Shown here in pieces: positions 5,878 to 12,476 of a DNA stretch of 27,570 bases; position 1 is the first letter of the stretch, and every line of letters begins with the position of its first letter. The position numbers were made by a program, and so were the translations under genes. Source of the stretch: CBDCYS01 sp965226245 (GTDB lineage Bacteria > Acidobacteriota > Terriglobia > Bryobacterales > UBA6623); contig CBDDCL010000002.1 in NCBI GenBank assembly GCA_965226245.1, forward strand, positions 1 to 27,570, read 5' to 3'. The notes below the pieces were generated by a model. It was not told where the DNA came from, made no database searches, and saw only the letters and a program-made list of their open reading frames with translations.

Positions 5878-6906
5878 ATGCCAAGGTCCCCGCGTAAGCG
5901 GCCAGAGGGGACATCCGGACTTGTCCGCGTTGGGGAGCTTGATCTTCTCAAGAACATGGTCAAGGATGCCCCGCCGCTTAGCCCGACCAGGGCGCAAGCG
6001 CGGGTGGCCGCAGCCGCCAAGGCAATCTACCTAGACCCGCCCGATCCGCAGGAGCTTGCCTTTCTTGCCCGTGAGCTTGTCCAGTGCACCTTGCCGCACA
6101 GCAATCCCGGCCAGGTCCCATTCTGGGCCCGCACAAACGGCAATATGACGCTCTCTATCGTCTCGGGCTTCGATCCCCGCAAGACGAGGCTTGTTGGCTA
6201 CCCATACGGCAGCATTCCGCGACTGATCCTCTTTTGGGTGACGACCGAGGCGCTCAGGACCCGCAGCCGCCGCCTTGAACTCGGCGACAGCTATAACAAG
6301 TTTCTGAGGGAGATCGGTTTCGACCCAAACACCGGGGGAGGGAAGAGGGGTGACGCCAAGCGGGTGAAGGAACAAACACGCCGATTGTTCGCCTCCACGA
6401 TCAGCTTTATCCAAAGTGGCGAGCTGATGCCCGAGCGGGAGGGCGAGCGGCGTCTCAACATGAGCGTCGCCTCGGCTTCCGAACTCTGGTGGGACCCCAA
6501 GTATCCCGACCAGGTCAATCTCTGGGATAGCTGGGTTGAGCTGGGCGAGAAGTTTTACGCGGCCCTTACGGCCGCGCCGGTGCCGGTGGACCTTCGCGCC
6601 CTTCGTGTGCTCAAGCACTCGCCCCTGGCCCTTGATCTCTACGCCTGGGCCACGCACAAGGCGCTCTCGGTTGCCCGTAAGGGCAAACCACAATTCGTCT
6701 CCTGGCGCGGTCTCAAGGGACAGTTCGGAGCCGACTACAACGACATCCAGAACTTCCGCAGGAAAGCCATGGAGGCCCTCAGGAAAATCCATCTGGTCTA
6801 CCCTGGCCTCAAGCTCCAGGACGCCACAGGAGGGATTGTGGTGCTTCCTACGAGCCGCACCGCCGTGGCGCTCAAGACGAAAGCTCTTCTTCCCTCCTCG
6901 GATTGA
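5878..6906 (+). CDS. repA: Plasmid replication initiator of the RepA (RepA_C, PF04796) type
   Basis: The protein has 342 residues. The diagnostic run is FWARTNGNMTLSIVSGF, then GYPYGSIPRLILFWVTTEAL, LELGDSYNKFLREIGF and RVKEQTRRLFASTISF, as in plasmid-encoded RepA proteins. A C-terminal winged-helix-like part follows (DLRALRVLKHSPLALDLYAW, then WRGLKGQFG and IQNFRRKAMEALRKI). The gene sits directly after the RHH gene, and its stop is 43 bp before three identical iterons, the presumed binding sites at the origin. It is the only full-length rep gene in the window. Two shorter relatives at 9277 and 10776 keep only its C-terminal part. Confidence 0.9.
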   Translation: MPRSPRKRPEGTSGLVRVGELDLLKNMVKDAPPLSPTRAQARVAAAAKAIYLDPPDPQELAFLARELVQCTLPHSNPGQVPFWARTNGNMTLSIVSGFDPRKTRLVGYPYGSIPRLILFWVTTEALRTRSRRLELGDSYNKFLREIGFDPNTGGGKRGDAKRVKEQTRRLFASTISFIQSGELMPEREGERRLNMSVASASELWWDPKYPDQVNLWDSWVELGEKFYAALTAAPVPVDLRALRVLKHSPLALDLYAWATHKALSVARKGKPQFVSWRGLKGQFGADYNDIQNFRRKAMEALRKIHLVYPGLKLQDATGGIVVLPTSRTAVALKTKALLPSSD

Positions 6907-6949
6907 CCCGGCTTGCTGTGGAAAACCCTGTCGTCTCAGCAAGTTTTCC

Positions 6950-7024
6950 ACGGTGAAACGGTACACCCCATGGACGGTGAAACGGTACACCTTTTGGGCC
7001 TTCAGGACGGTGAAACGGTACACC
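6950..7024 (+). repeat. Three 18-bp iterons
   Basis: These are three exact copies of ACGGTGAAACGGTACACC in direct orientation at 6950, 6974 and 7007. Direct repeats next to a rep gene are the normal binding sites of iteron-type initiators, and they also limit copy number by handcuffing. Confidence 0.92.
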
Positions 7025-7049
7025 CCTAATCCTATAGTTACTAAGTAGA

Positions 7050-7088
7050 TATTTCCTTTAGTAGGAGCGGCTACGGCTGTGGATAACT
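7050..7088 (-). repeat. Origin-like repeat block, copy 2
   Basis: On the minus strand TTATCCACAGCCGTAGCC followed by GCTCCTACTAAAGG resembles the blocks at 567-606 and 8995-9033 in the order DnaA box then GCTCCTACTA. The DnaA box is perfect only in this copy. Confidence 0.55.
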
Positions 7089-7249
7089 CGCTGAAAACAA
7101 AAGAGCAACCACCCAAGAGAGGGGCTAACGCCCCCCCCGAAAAGACAAAACCAAAACCTTCCTTATAGGTAAAGAACTGAAAATAAAAGACTTACTACAT
7201 ACCGCGACGGTACGGGCAAGCGGACCCGGCAATAAACCCAAACCAAACA

Positions 7250-7455
7250 GCCCGGATAGCCTCCGCCAAGGGGCGAGTCAAGCCGCTGGCGCGGTTCCTA
7301 CGCTGCGCTACGGCCCTGCGGGTGACAGCGCCCCTCGGCTGCGGCTCAGATGGCTGGTATGACCGAAAGCTTCCTTTCGGCGCATTCGCCCCAAGATATG
7401 AATGATAATATCCTTTATCATGCGCTAACAACCCGTCCTCGCGCCGCTCTCCGGC
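7250..7455 (-). repeat. Right arm of long inverted repeat bracketing the parA-repA block
   Basis: The reverse complement of this stretch matches 342-490 (GCGCGAGG, ATGATAAA, CGGTCATACCAGCC and GGGCCGTAGCGCAGCGTAGG in the same order). It has an extra A/T-containing segment near 7376-7420. The pair encloses the HNH, recombinase, toxin-antitoxin, partition and replication genes (about 6.8 kb). Confidence 0.65.
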
Positions 7456-7463
7456 AGGCCATA

Positions 7464-7730
7464 ATGCCGGATCGCTCCCTAACATGTAGTAGAGCAGGAG
7501 TCCCCCCATGCCCTCCCAAACCCGCCTGGTTTCATCGACTTGACGAAATCTTTACCGCCCTGCGGGCCATGACATCCGCTCACCTCGACCGCACGGCGGT
7601 CGAGAAGCTCTTCCGTGTGCGCCGGCGCCTCAGCCATACCCCCCGCCGTGTGATCGACGCCCGCCCGCGCGGCGCGCCCCCGCGTGCAATACTGAAGCCC
7701 GAGCATATATACAGAACCGGATTTCTATAA
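7464..7730 (+). pseudogene. Possible N-terminal remnant of an uncharacterised DNA-binding-type protein
   Basis: The frame contains WFHRLDEIFTALRAMTSAHL followed by DRTAVEKLFRVRRR. This looks like the conserved start of a family of uncharacterised bacterial proteins with a helix-turn-helix-like N-terminus. After RVRRR the reading becomes Pro/Arg-rich and loses likeness to protein, so a frameshift or truncation is likely. The family memory is weak and no function is offered. Confidence 0.3.
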
Positions 7731-7864
7731 AGACAGCGTGGCGTCGCGCTGCAGGTCCACCTCAGTCGCGGTCGGCCCCGTTTTCCCTGCCGCCACGTGA
7801 GGCGGACATCGTGAGGACGGCCCGGAATCGTTCCAAGACGCCCACAGGGTACAGGATCAAACAG

Positions 7865-8068
7865 ATGCCAGACACCACCAACAAGATGGCCGCTGCAGGG
7901 TTCGCCCAAGGAGCAAAGAAATACCAACAACGGGCGCGAACTGCACTTCCGATCCTGGTGCGACAGGCGAAAGCCCGTCAGACAATGTTTTACGGTGAAC
8001 TCGCTCACGCGCGCGCCGCCGATAAGACCGCCGACAAGGCCGCGAAGGGAGAACCGAAGATACCGTAG
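7865..8068 (+). pseudogene. Short protein resembling the N-terminus of an uncharacterised family (probably truncated)
   Basis: From ATG 7865 the 67-residue product contains KYQQRARTALPILVRQAKAR followed by QTMFYGELAH. This resembles the beginning of longer uncharacterised proteins that start with an ALPxLV...A..G.T..YGELA module. The expected remainder is missing and the tail is Ala/Lys-rich (ADKTADKAAKGEPKIP). An upstream GTG at 7811 lengthens the frame without adding convincing sequence. The function is unknown. Confidence 0.35.
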
Positions 8069-8156
8069 AAGGAAGTTCGCGCCGGACCGGCGGCGACGTT
8101 CGACATCGAGGAGATTCCGGGCTTGTTTTCCGGGGAAGTCATGACTCAGCGTATTC

Positions 8157-8534
8157 TTGTCTCGCTTGTCTTCGCAGGCGCCGCCGACGCTTGGACGACA
8201 CGTCAACACCAGCGCCTGGGTCCGCGCCGCCATCAAGACCGCCCTCGAGGGCGAAGGCATGCTCATCGACATGGCCGCAGCCCAAACCCTCGAGGCTGCC
8301 CCGCCTGTCCTGGATGCTCCGCTCCCAGGCTGGCGGGCCCACCGCCTCGACAACGGTGACTGGGGCTCCATCTACCTCGGCGATACCTCCGCGCTGCCCT
8401 CTGAGCTCGGCGGTGCAAACATCGTCGTGCAGTCGCGAAACGGCCAGTCCTGGACCACCACCGTAACGGCTGTCCTGGACCGTGGCAGCGAGCAGGTCAT
8501 CGTTATCGACTCCGGGCGGTCATCGACACCTTGA
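8157..8534 (+). CDS. Hypothetical protein, possibly 5'-truncated
   Basis: The frame gives up to 125 residues from a TTG at 8157. A TGA lies a few codons upstream, so it cannot extend much further. The convincing part is C-terminal: PGWRAHRLDNGDWGSIYLGD, then LGGANIVVQSRNGQSWTTTV and RGSEQVIVIDSG. It suggests a small beta-rich domain. I do not recognise a named family. It follows the truncated gene at 7865 and may be the end of a broken neighbour. There is no clear ribosome binding site, so the start is uncertain. Confidence 0.4.
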   Translation: MSRLSSQAPPTLGRHVNTSAWVRAAIKTALEGEGMLIDMAAAQTLEAAPPVLDAPLPGWRAHRLDNGDWGSIYLGDTSALPSELGGANIVVQSRNGQSWTTTVTAVLDRGSEQVIVIDSGRSSTP

Positions 8535-8601
8535 TTTCCTGCTCCCCCGCTAGGTCTGTGCAGGGTCCCCGCAGATTCGTCAATATCAGTAAGGAGAAAC
8601 C

Positions 8602-8778
8602 ATGAGGCAAGACAAAATAGAAAACGACGCGAAGGAAATCGTGAGAGAAAAAACTGAGCCGACTGAGCGCGGCGATGCACCCTGGCAGAAATCGGAGAAG
8701 CCGGGGGGATTCAGGGACCTGTTCGAGGATATGTGGCGTGATCTGGAGGGCCCCCAGGATTCAAAAAAGGATGAGTAG
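8602..8778 (+). CDS. Small charged hypothetical protein (58 aa)
   Basis: ATG 8602 is preceded by a good AAGGAG at 8591-8596. The 58-residue product starts MRQDKIENDAKEIVREK and ends with an acidic segment (FRDLFEDMWRDLEGPQDSKK). It is rich in Glu, Asp and Lys and has no membrane segment or cysteine. The family is unknown. The strong ribosome binding site and protein-like composition argue that it is expressed. It lies between plasmid remnants, about 220 bp before the second origin-like region. Confidence 0.5.
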   Translation: MRQDKIENDAKEIVREKTEPTERGDAPWQKSEKPGGFRDLFEDMWRDLEGPQDSKKDE

Positions 8779-8994
8779 AGGTCAGACGGTGCCCCCACAA
8801 GGGGTCGCTGTCGTACCCAGTGATCTCTGCGGGGAAAACTCCGAAAAGGTCCCTAGCGGTGGTTGTTGACGTGCTGGGGAGCTGTCTGTGGAGTTCCCTC
8901 CTATCAGGATGGTTTTAGGGGGCTGGTTCTATCTCAGAGGGGCGGTAGCTCTTTTTCTTGTCTGTGGTTGTTGTGTTGGTTTTGATTCGGTCGG

Positions 8995-9145
8995 TTTATT
9001 CACAGGCTCGTCGCTCCTACTACTTGTTCTTTATGACTTGTTCTTTATGACTTGTATGTGTAGCCACTTTCAGCGAAAGATCGAGTAGAGATGTAGCCAC
9101 TTTCAGCGTGCAAAACTTTCCCGGATCACGGTTGCCTGTGGATAA
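8995..9145. other. Second, decayed replication-origin-like region
   Basis: The order is: a DnaA-like TTATTCACA (8996-9004) in an origin-like block (8995-9033, close to 567-606), a 14-bp tandem repeat ACTTGTTCTTTATG (9022-9035 and 9036-9049, with a partial third to 9060), two direct 17-bp repeats TGTAGCCACTTTCAGCG (9059-9075 and 9092-9108, starts 33 bp apart), and a perfect DnaA box TGTGGATAA (9137-9145). It lies just past the 3' end of the repA remnant on the minus strand, as the first origin lies past repA. The iteron sequence differs from the first set, so it is a distinct replicon. The gene-free stretch 8779-8994 before it shows only GC-rich DNA. Confidence 0.75.
9059..9108. repeat. Two 17-bp iteron-like direct repeats
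   Basis: TGTAGCCACTTTCAGCG occurs at 9059-9075 and 9092-9108. The 33-bp offset equals one of the offsets in the 6950-7024 iteron set, although the sequence is unrelated. Confidence 0.75.
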
Positions 9146-9276
9146 ACCCCACAGCGGTAATCGCTTAGGAAGCCCCAGGAGCAGCTTGAGGTGGCTAAGA
9201 TACCCCCCACAGAGACCACTTAATACTCGCGGAGCCTCTGAGGCGATCCTTGCGCCGGGAAAGGGCGGTTTGAGAG

Positions 9277-9640
9277 CTATTCCACGAGTGAAAGGTGTTG
9301 TGGCGGCGGTAACGTTGACGGCGAGGGCGAGAGGATCAACACGCCCTTGGCCGTCGAGTAGTGCAGCTCCGGCCAGGCGATCTTGATCTTCTTTAGTTCG
9401 CGGAGCACCTTGCGGCGGAAGTCTTGAACGGTGCGGTGCTCGTTCGCCTTGGTGGGGTCTACTCCGAACTGGCAGTACAACTGCCGCCAAGTGATCCGCA
9501 CCGGGCGATTCAGTGCGAAGGTGCGGTAGGCAAGCCACAGGTAAAGGTCGAGGCCCAGGGAGCAGCGCTTGAGGGCCTTAAGGGTGTTTAGGTCCAACGG
9601 CATCGGGTGGCGGATGATCTCATTGAAGAACGCTTCCGCC
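9277..9640 (-). pseudogene. repA 3' remnant (second replicon)
   Basis: On the minus strand the frame reads AEAFFNEIIRHPMPLDLNTL, then KALKRCSLGLDLYLWLAYRT, WRQLYCQFGVDP and VQDFRRKVLRELKKIKIAWP. This aligns with the C-terminal winged-helix-like part of the RepA at 5878-6906 (VDLRALRVLKHSPLALDLYA, then NFRRKAMEALRKIHLVYP). Similarity stops at an in-frame TAG near 9643, so at least 200 N-terminal residues are lost. An ATG at 9603 gives a 108-residue product. The second origin-like region follows it, so this was a separate RepA/iteron replicon. Confidence 0.8.
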
Positions 9641-9740
9641 GACGCCTATCGCCGAAGACTTCACCAATGGGAATCAACGTGGACTTCCTCAGTCCAAACG
9701 AGTCAACTGAGCGCACGATATGGGGGCAAGGCGATAGAGA

Positions 9741-10754
9741 CTAAATCTCCAGCATCGGCAACTGCTGACCAGACTCCTGGATGCAGAGCCTTTTGCCGAT
9801 GTGCCGCCGCTGGGCTTTTTGGTAGATGGCGTTGGCCATCATGACGTCGTGGACGGCCAGTCCTTTGTTGAAACAAACGATGCGCTCCGTCCGATTTTCA
9901 CGACCCGTCTTGAGGCCGGCTACAATTTCTCCGGTCTCCGCGTGGGGCTTTTCGGGCAGCGGCTGGTAGGCTTTGTCCCCGACCGTACGAAACTGCTCCC
10001 AGTCGTCAGTAACAAGCTTGTCCATCTGCGATGCTGTCGAAGGGTCCCAACCGAGGGTGTGGACGGGCAACACCAAGGCCCCTTCCTTGACCCACTTGTT
10101 TTTGTAGATCGGAGCCAGAAGTTTGCCCGTCGCGGTCACCACCACATCCACCCCTCGGATGGTTTCCTCGGGGCACGAGTGCACGCTGATCGTCACGCCG
10201 GGAAGCCGCGGGCGAATGTCCTCCAGGAAGGAACGGACGGACGGCTCGTACTGGTCGTGAATCTTGATCGTCGAGATCGCCGGAATGATCTGCTTGAGGG
10301 CCACGGCGTGATACTTGCCCTGCACACCGCAGCCAACCAGCCCCATCACTGTGGCGTCGGGGTTGCAGAGATGCTTCGCAGTCACGGCGGAAACCGCCAC
10401 AGTGCGGAGGGCCGTAATGTATGTCCCATCCATGAACGCCAGCGGCATGCCGGTTTCAGGGTCGTTGAGGACTATTACGGCGGTGATCGTTGGCAGGTCC
10501 TTGGGAACGTTCGTCGGAAAGCCCGCAACCCACTTCAGACCGCAAATCTTCTGTCCTGGAAGAAAGGCGGGCATGGCGTTAATGAACGCCTCGGAAAGAG
10601 GGTGGATGGGTAGCTTGGGAGGGTTTTCGACTCGCTTTTCGCCATGTTCACGAAGAGAAGTCTCCACGATCTCGACGGCGTCACGAAGGGTCAAATCCAC
10701 CTCCAGGACGTCTGACAGAGAGAGAAACAAGACGCTGATTTCCGAGTTCACCAT
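9741..10754 (-). CDS. Ornithine cyclodeaminase / mu-crystallin family NAD(P)-dependent enzyme
   Basis: The protein has 337 residues and appears intact. Family features are GLKWVAGFP (Lys74, substrate carboxylate), PLAFMDGTYITALRTVAVSA (Arg117), the Rossmann loop GLVGCGVQG (139-146), DVVVTATG, and a C-terminal KGLAVHDVMMA. Members include ornithine cyclodeaminase, alanine dehydrogenase, ketimine reductases and siderophore or amino-acid biosynthesis enzymes such as SbnB. The substrate cannot be told from sequence. The ATG at 10754 follows GAGAGG at fair spacing. There is no biosynthetic partner nearby. The gene lies alone between two fragments of repA genes, so it is probably transferred cargo. 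Confidence 0.88.
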   Translation of the reverse strand: MVNSEISVLFLSLSDVLEVDLTLRDAVEIVETSLREHGEKRVENPPKLPIHPLSEAFINAMPAFLPGQKICGLKWVAGFPTNVPKDLPTITAVIVLNDPETGMPLAFMDGTYITALRTVAVSAVTAKHLCNPDATVMGLVGCGVQGKYHAVALKQIIPAISTIKIHDQYEPSVRSFLEDIRPRLPGVTISVHSCPEETIRGVDVVVTATGKLLAPIYKNKWVKEGALVLPVHTLGWDPSTASQMDKLVTDDWEQFRTVGDKAYQPLPEKPHAETGEIVAGLKTGRENRTERIVCFNKGLAVHDVMMANAIYQKAQRRHIGKRLCIQESGQQLPMLEI

Positions 10755-10775
10755 TGCCGGGCCTCTCGAACTAGA

Positions 10776-10975
10776 CTACCACCGACCCCACGTGGGTAAT
10801 GCGCCTGTAGCGGTTGTATGAGTCCGTGAGCAGAGCGCACAGCTTCTCGTGCTCTTGCTCACATCCCTTACGCATCCCCTGATTCCAGGTGTCGAGGGAT
10901 GCAGGATCAAGATACCCGGAGCCGTCGTGTAGTTCAACTCCGGCCAGGCCAGCTTGATTTTCTTCAACGCGGTGC
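10776..10975 (-). pseudogene. repA 3' remnant (third copy), cut by IS1380-type sequence
   Basis: On the minus strand ALKKIKLAWPELNYTTAPGI followed by LILHP aligns with ELKKIKIAWPELHYSTAKGV of the remnant at 9277 and, more distantly, with the RepA C-terminus. The frame then continues for about 35 unrelated residues to a stop at 10776. Upstream, similarity ends at about 10970, where the IS1380-type transposase sequence starts on the plus strand. Confidence 0.7.
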
Positions 10976-11985
10976 GGCCTTGACCTCGACGCTGCATGGC
11001 TTCGAGACGGAGATGCTGGCGAGCGAAGAGAACCTGCTGGGGCTGATGGCGCTGAACCGAGAGCTGGTCGGGCAAGCGGAAGCGTTCGACGACTCCGAGC
11101 GGGTCGTTCTGGACATGGACTCCACCGAGAGTCCGGTCCATGGCCAACAGGAAGGCAGTGCCTACAACGGACACTTCGAGTCGGTCTGCTATCAGCCGTT
11201 ACTTTTGTTCAACGGTCATGGTGATTGCCTCGCTGCCAAGCTGCGTCCCGGCAACGTGCACAGCGCCGAGGACTGGGATGAGCTATTGTTGCCGGAGATC
11301 GAGCGCCAACAGGCTGCGGGCAAGCAGGTCGCCTTCCGGGGCGATGCGGCCTTTGCCAAGCCGGAAGTTTATGAGGCTTCGGAGGAACGCGGAGTACAGT
11401 ACGCCATTCGCATTCCGGCCAACAAGAGCCTGGAGTTGGAGATCGAAGACATCTTGTTTCGGCCGCCGGGAAGGCCCTCCCGGAAGCCCTTGGTGCGCTA
11501 CAAGAGTTTTCGCTATCAGGCGGAGAGTTGGTCGCAGGCGAGGCGGATCGTCGCCAAGGTCGAGCATCACCAGGGCGAGCTGTTCCCGCGGGTCGGATTC
11601 ATTGTGACGAGCATGAGCTTGCCAAGCCGCTCGGTGGTGCGCTTCTACAACAAGCGCGGCACGGCGGAGCAGTGGATCAAGGAAGGCAAACAGGCCACGC
11701 ATTGGACAAGGCTGTCGTGCCATCGGTTCCGGGCGAACGAGGTACGGCTACAACTGAGCGTGCTGGCCTACAACCTGGGCAACTTGTGGCGGCGGCTCGG
11801 ACTGCCGAACAGGATCAAGAGTTGGTCGCTGACGAGCTTGCAACACAGGTTGATGAAGACCCGGCGGGCGGCTGGTCAAGCACGCGCGGTATTACTGGCT
11901 GCTGCTGGCCGAAGGGCATTTGAACCGCAGGCTGTTCGGCGACATGCTGCACAGGATCTGGGCGCTGCCGCTGCCAAGCGGGTAG
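10976..11985 (+). pseudogene. IS1380-family transposase, 5'-truncated and frameshifted
   Basis: The reading from about 10976 has the IS1380 DDE pattern: VVLDMDSTESPVHGQQEGSA (first Asp), FRGDAAFAKPEVYE (second Asp), and YNKRGTAEQWIKEGKQ (Glu). The first 100 or so residues are missing, replaced by the repA remnant. At 11860-11862 an extra C in AAGACCCGGCGG shifts the frame. Without it the normal ending KTGGRLVKHARYYWLLLAEG is restored and continues to TAG 11983-11985 (WALPLPSG). The longer plus frame to 12179 is an out-of-frame read-through. No terminal inverted repeats are identified. Confidence 0.85.
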
Positions 11986-12009
11986 CGTTGACCGGGCGAG
12001 GATCAACAA

Positions 12010-12131
12010 TTTTCGGCTCCAAAAGGTTTCGCAAGGAGCAGTGTCGGCCGGAGCGCCGTTCAGCCCGCTCAATCAACGTCTGTGAGCGGATGGACGAGCC
12101 CTGGCGCCTACCGGCGGAGGTCATGTGCAGG
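12010..12131 (+). repeat. 122-bp repeat, copy 1
   Basis: Identical to 20728-20849 except one base (G at 12096, C at 20814), in the same orientation. It starts TTTTCGGCTCCAAAAGG and ends GGTCATGTGCAGG. It abuts the IS1380-type 3' end here and a cut resolvase gene in the other copy. No inverted termini or coding sense is evident. Possibly it is the end of an element without inverted repeats. The following 12132-12476 (345 bp) holds nothing I can support, apart from a loose GCGTCTC/GAGACGC stem at 12357-12388. Confidence 0.85.
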
Positions 12132-12476
12132 AACGTTGGCCGTAGCCTGTCGCTCACCCCAGCTCCGGAGTGGGGGTAGCGTCAAGCGGTGTGGGGCGGC
12201 TGTGGTCGCTTCGAGACACGCAGGGCCTTGCGGCGAACGACGATCCCCCCTTCCTGGCTGTGCGACCGTCGGCACTTTCGAATCTGAGTGAAGTCGTCGC
12301 CGGTCGGTTTCTCCAGTTCAATCCACGGATCTTGTGCTGCCAGCGTGGTCTCCAGGGCGTCTCAAAAAAGGAGCGTTTGACGAGACGCTTTCCAGGGGCC
12401 CGGTTTTGGGGCCGAAACCTCCACCGAAACCGTCCTGTTTTGCTGTCTCACAAAACTGCGTATCATACCGCCATCT

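Larger units (their letters stand above)
6912..7090. other. Putative replication origin (iterons, DnaA box, AT-rich segment)
   Basis: The 18-bp iteron ACGGTGAAACGGTACACC occurs exactly at 6950-6967, 6974-6991 and 7007-7024 (starts 24 and 33 bp apart). Just before it, nested inverted repeats pair CTTGCTG (6912-6918) with CAGCAAG (6937-6943), and TGGAAAAC (6919-6926) with GTTTTCCA (6943-6950). Downstream comes an AT-rich stretch (about 7029-7060) and a perfect DnaA box, TGTGGATAA (7078-7086, minus orientation). Position directly after repA supports an iteron-controlled origin. Confidence 0.85.

Noticed and set aside
6950..7024. CRISPR array
   Set aside because: Three 18-bp repeats with spacers of 6 and 15 bp next to repA are iterons. 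No cas genes are present.
6031..7116. A 361-codon minus-strand frame opposite repA
   Set aside because: It is antisense to the clearly recognised RepA and ends in the iterons. It is a shadow of high-GC codon bias.
7195..7509. A 104-codon minus frame in the right arm of the inverted repeat
   Set aside because: The matching left arm has different reading properties and indels that do not keep the frame, so the repeat is not coding.
9741..10754. A biosynthetic gene cluster around the cyclodeaminase-family gene
   Set aside because: No synthetase, transporter or regulator is nearby. Both flanks are rep fragments.
10899..12179. A 426-residue transposase taken at face value
   Set aside because: The start lies in repA remnant DNA on the opposite strand, and the last 100 codons are out of frame after the extra C at 11860-11862.
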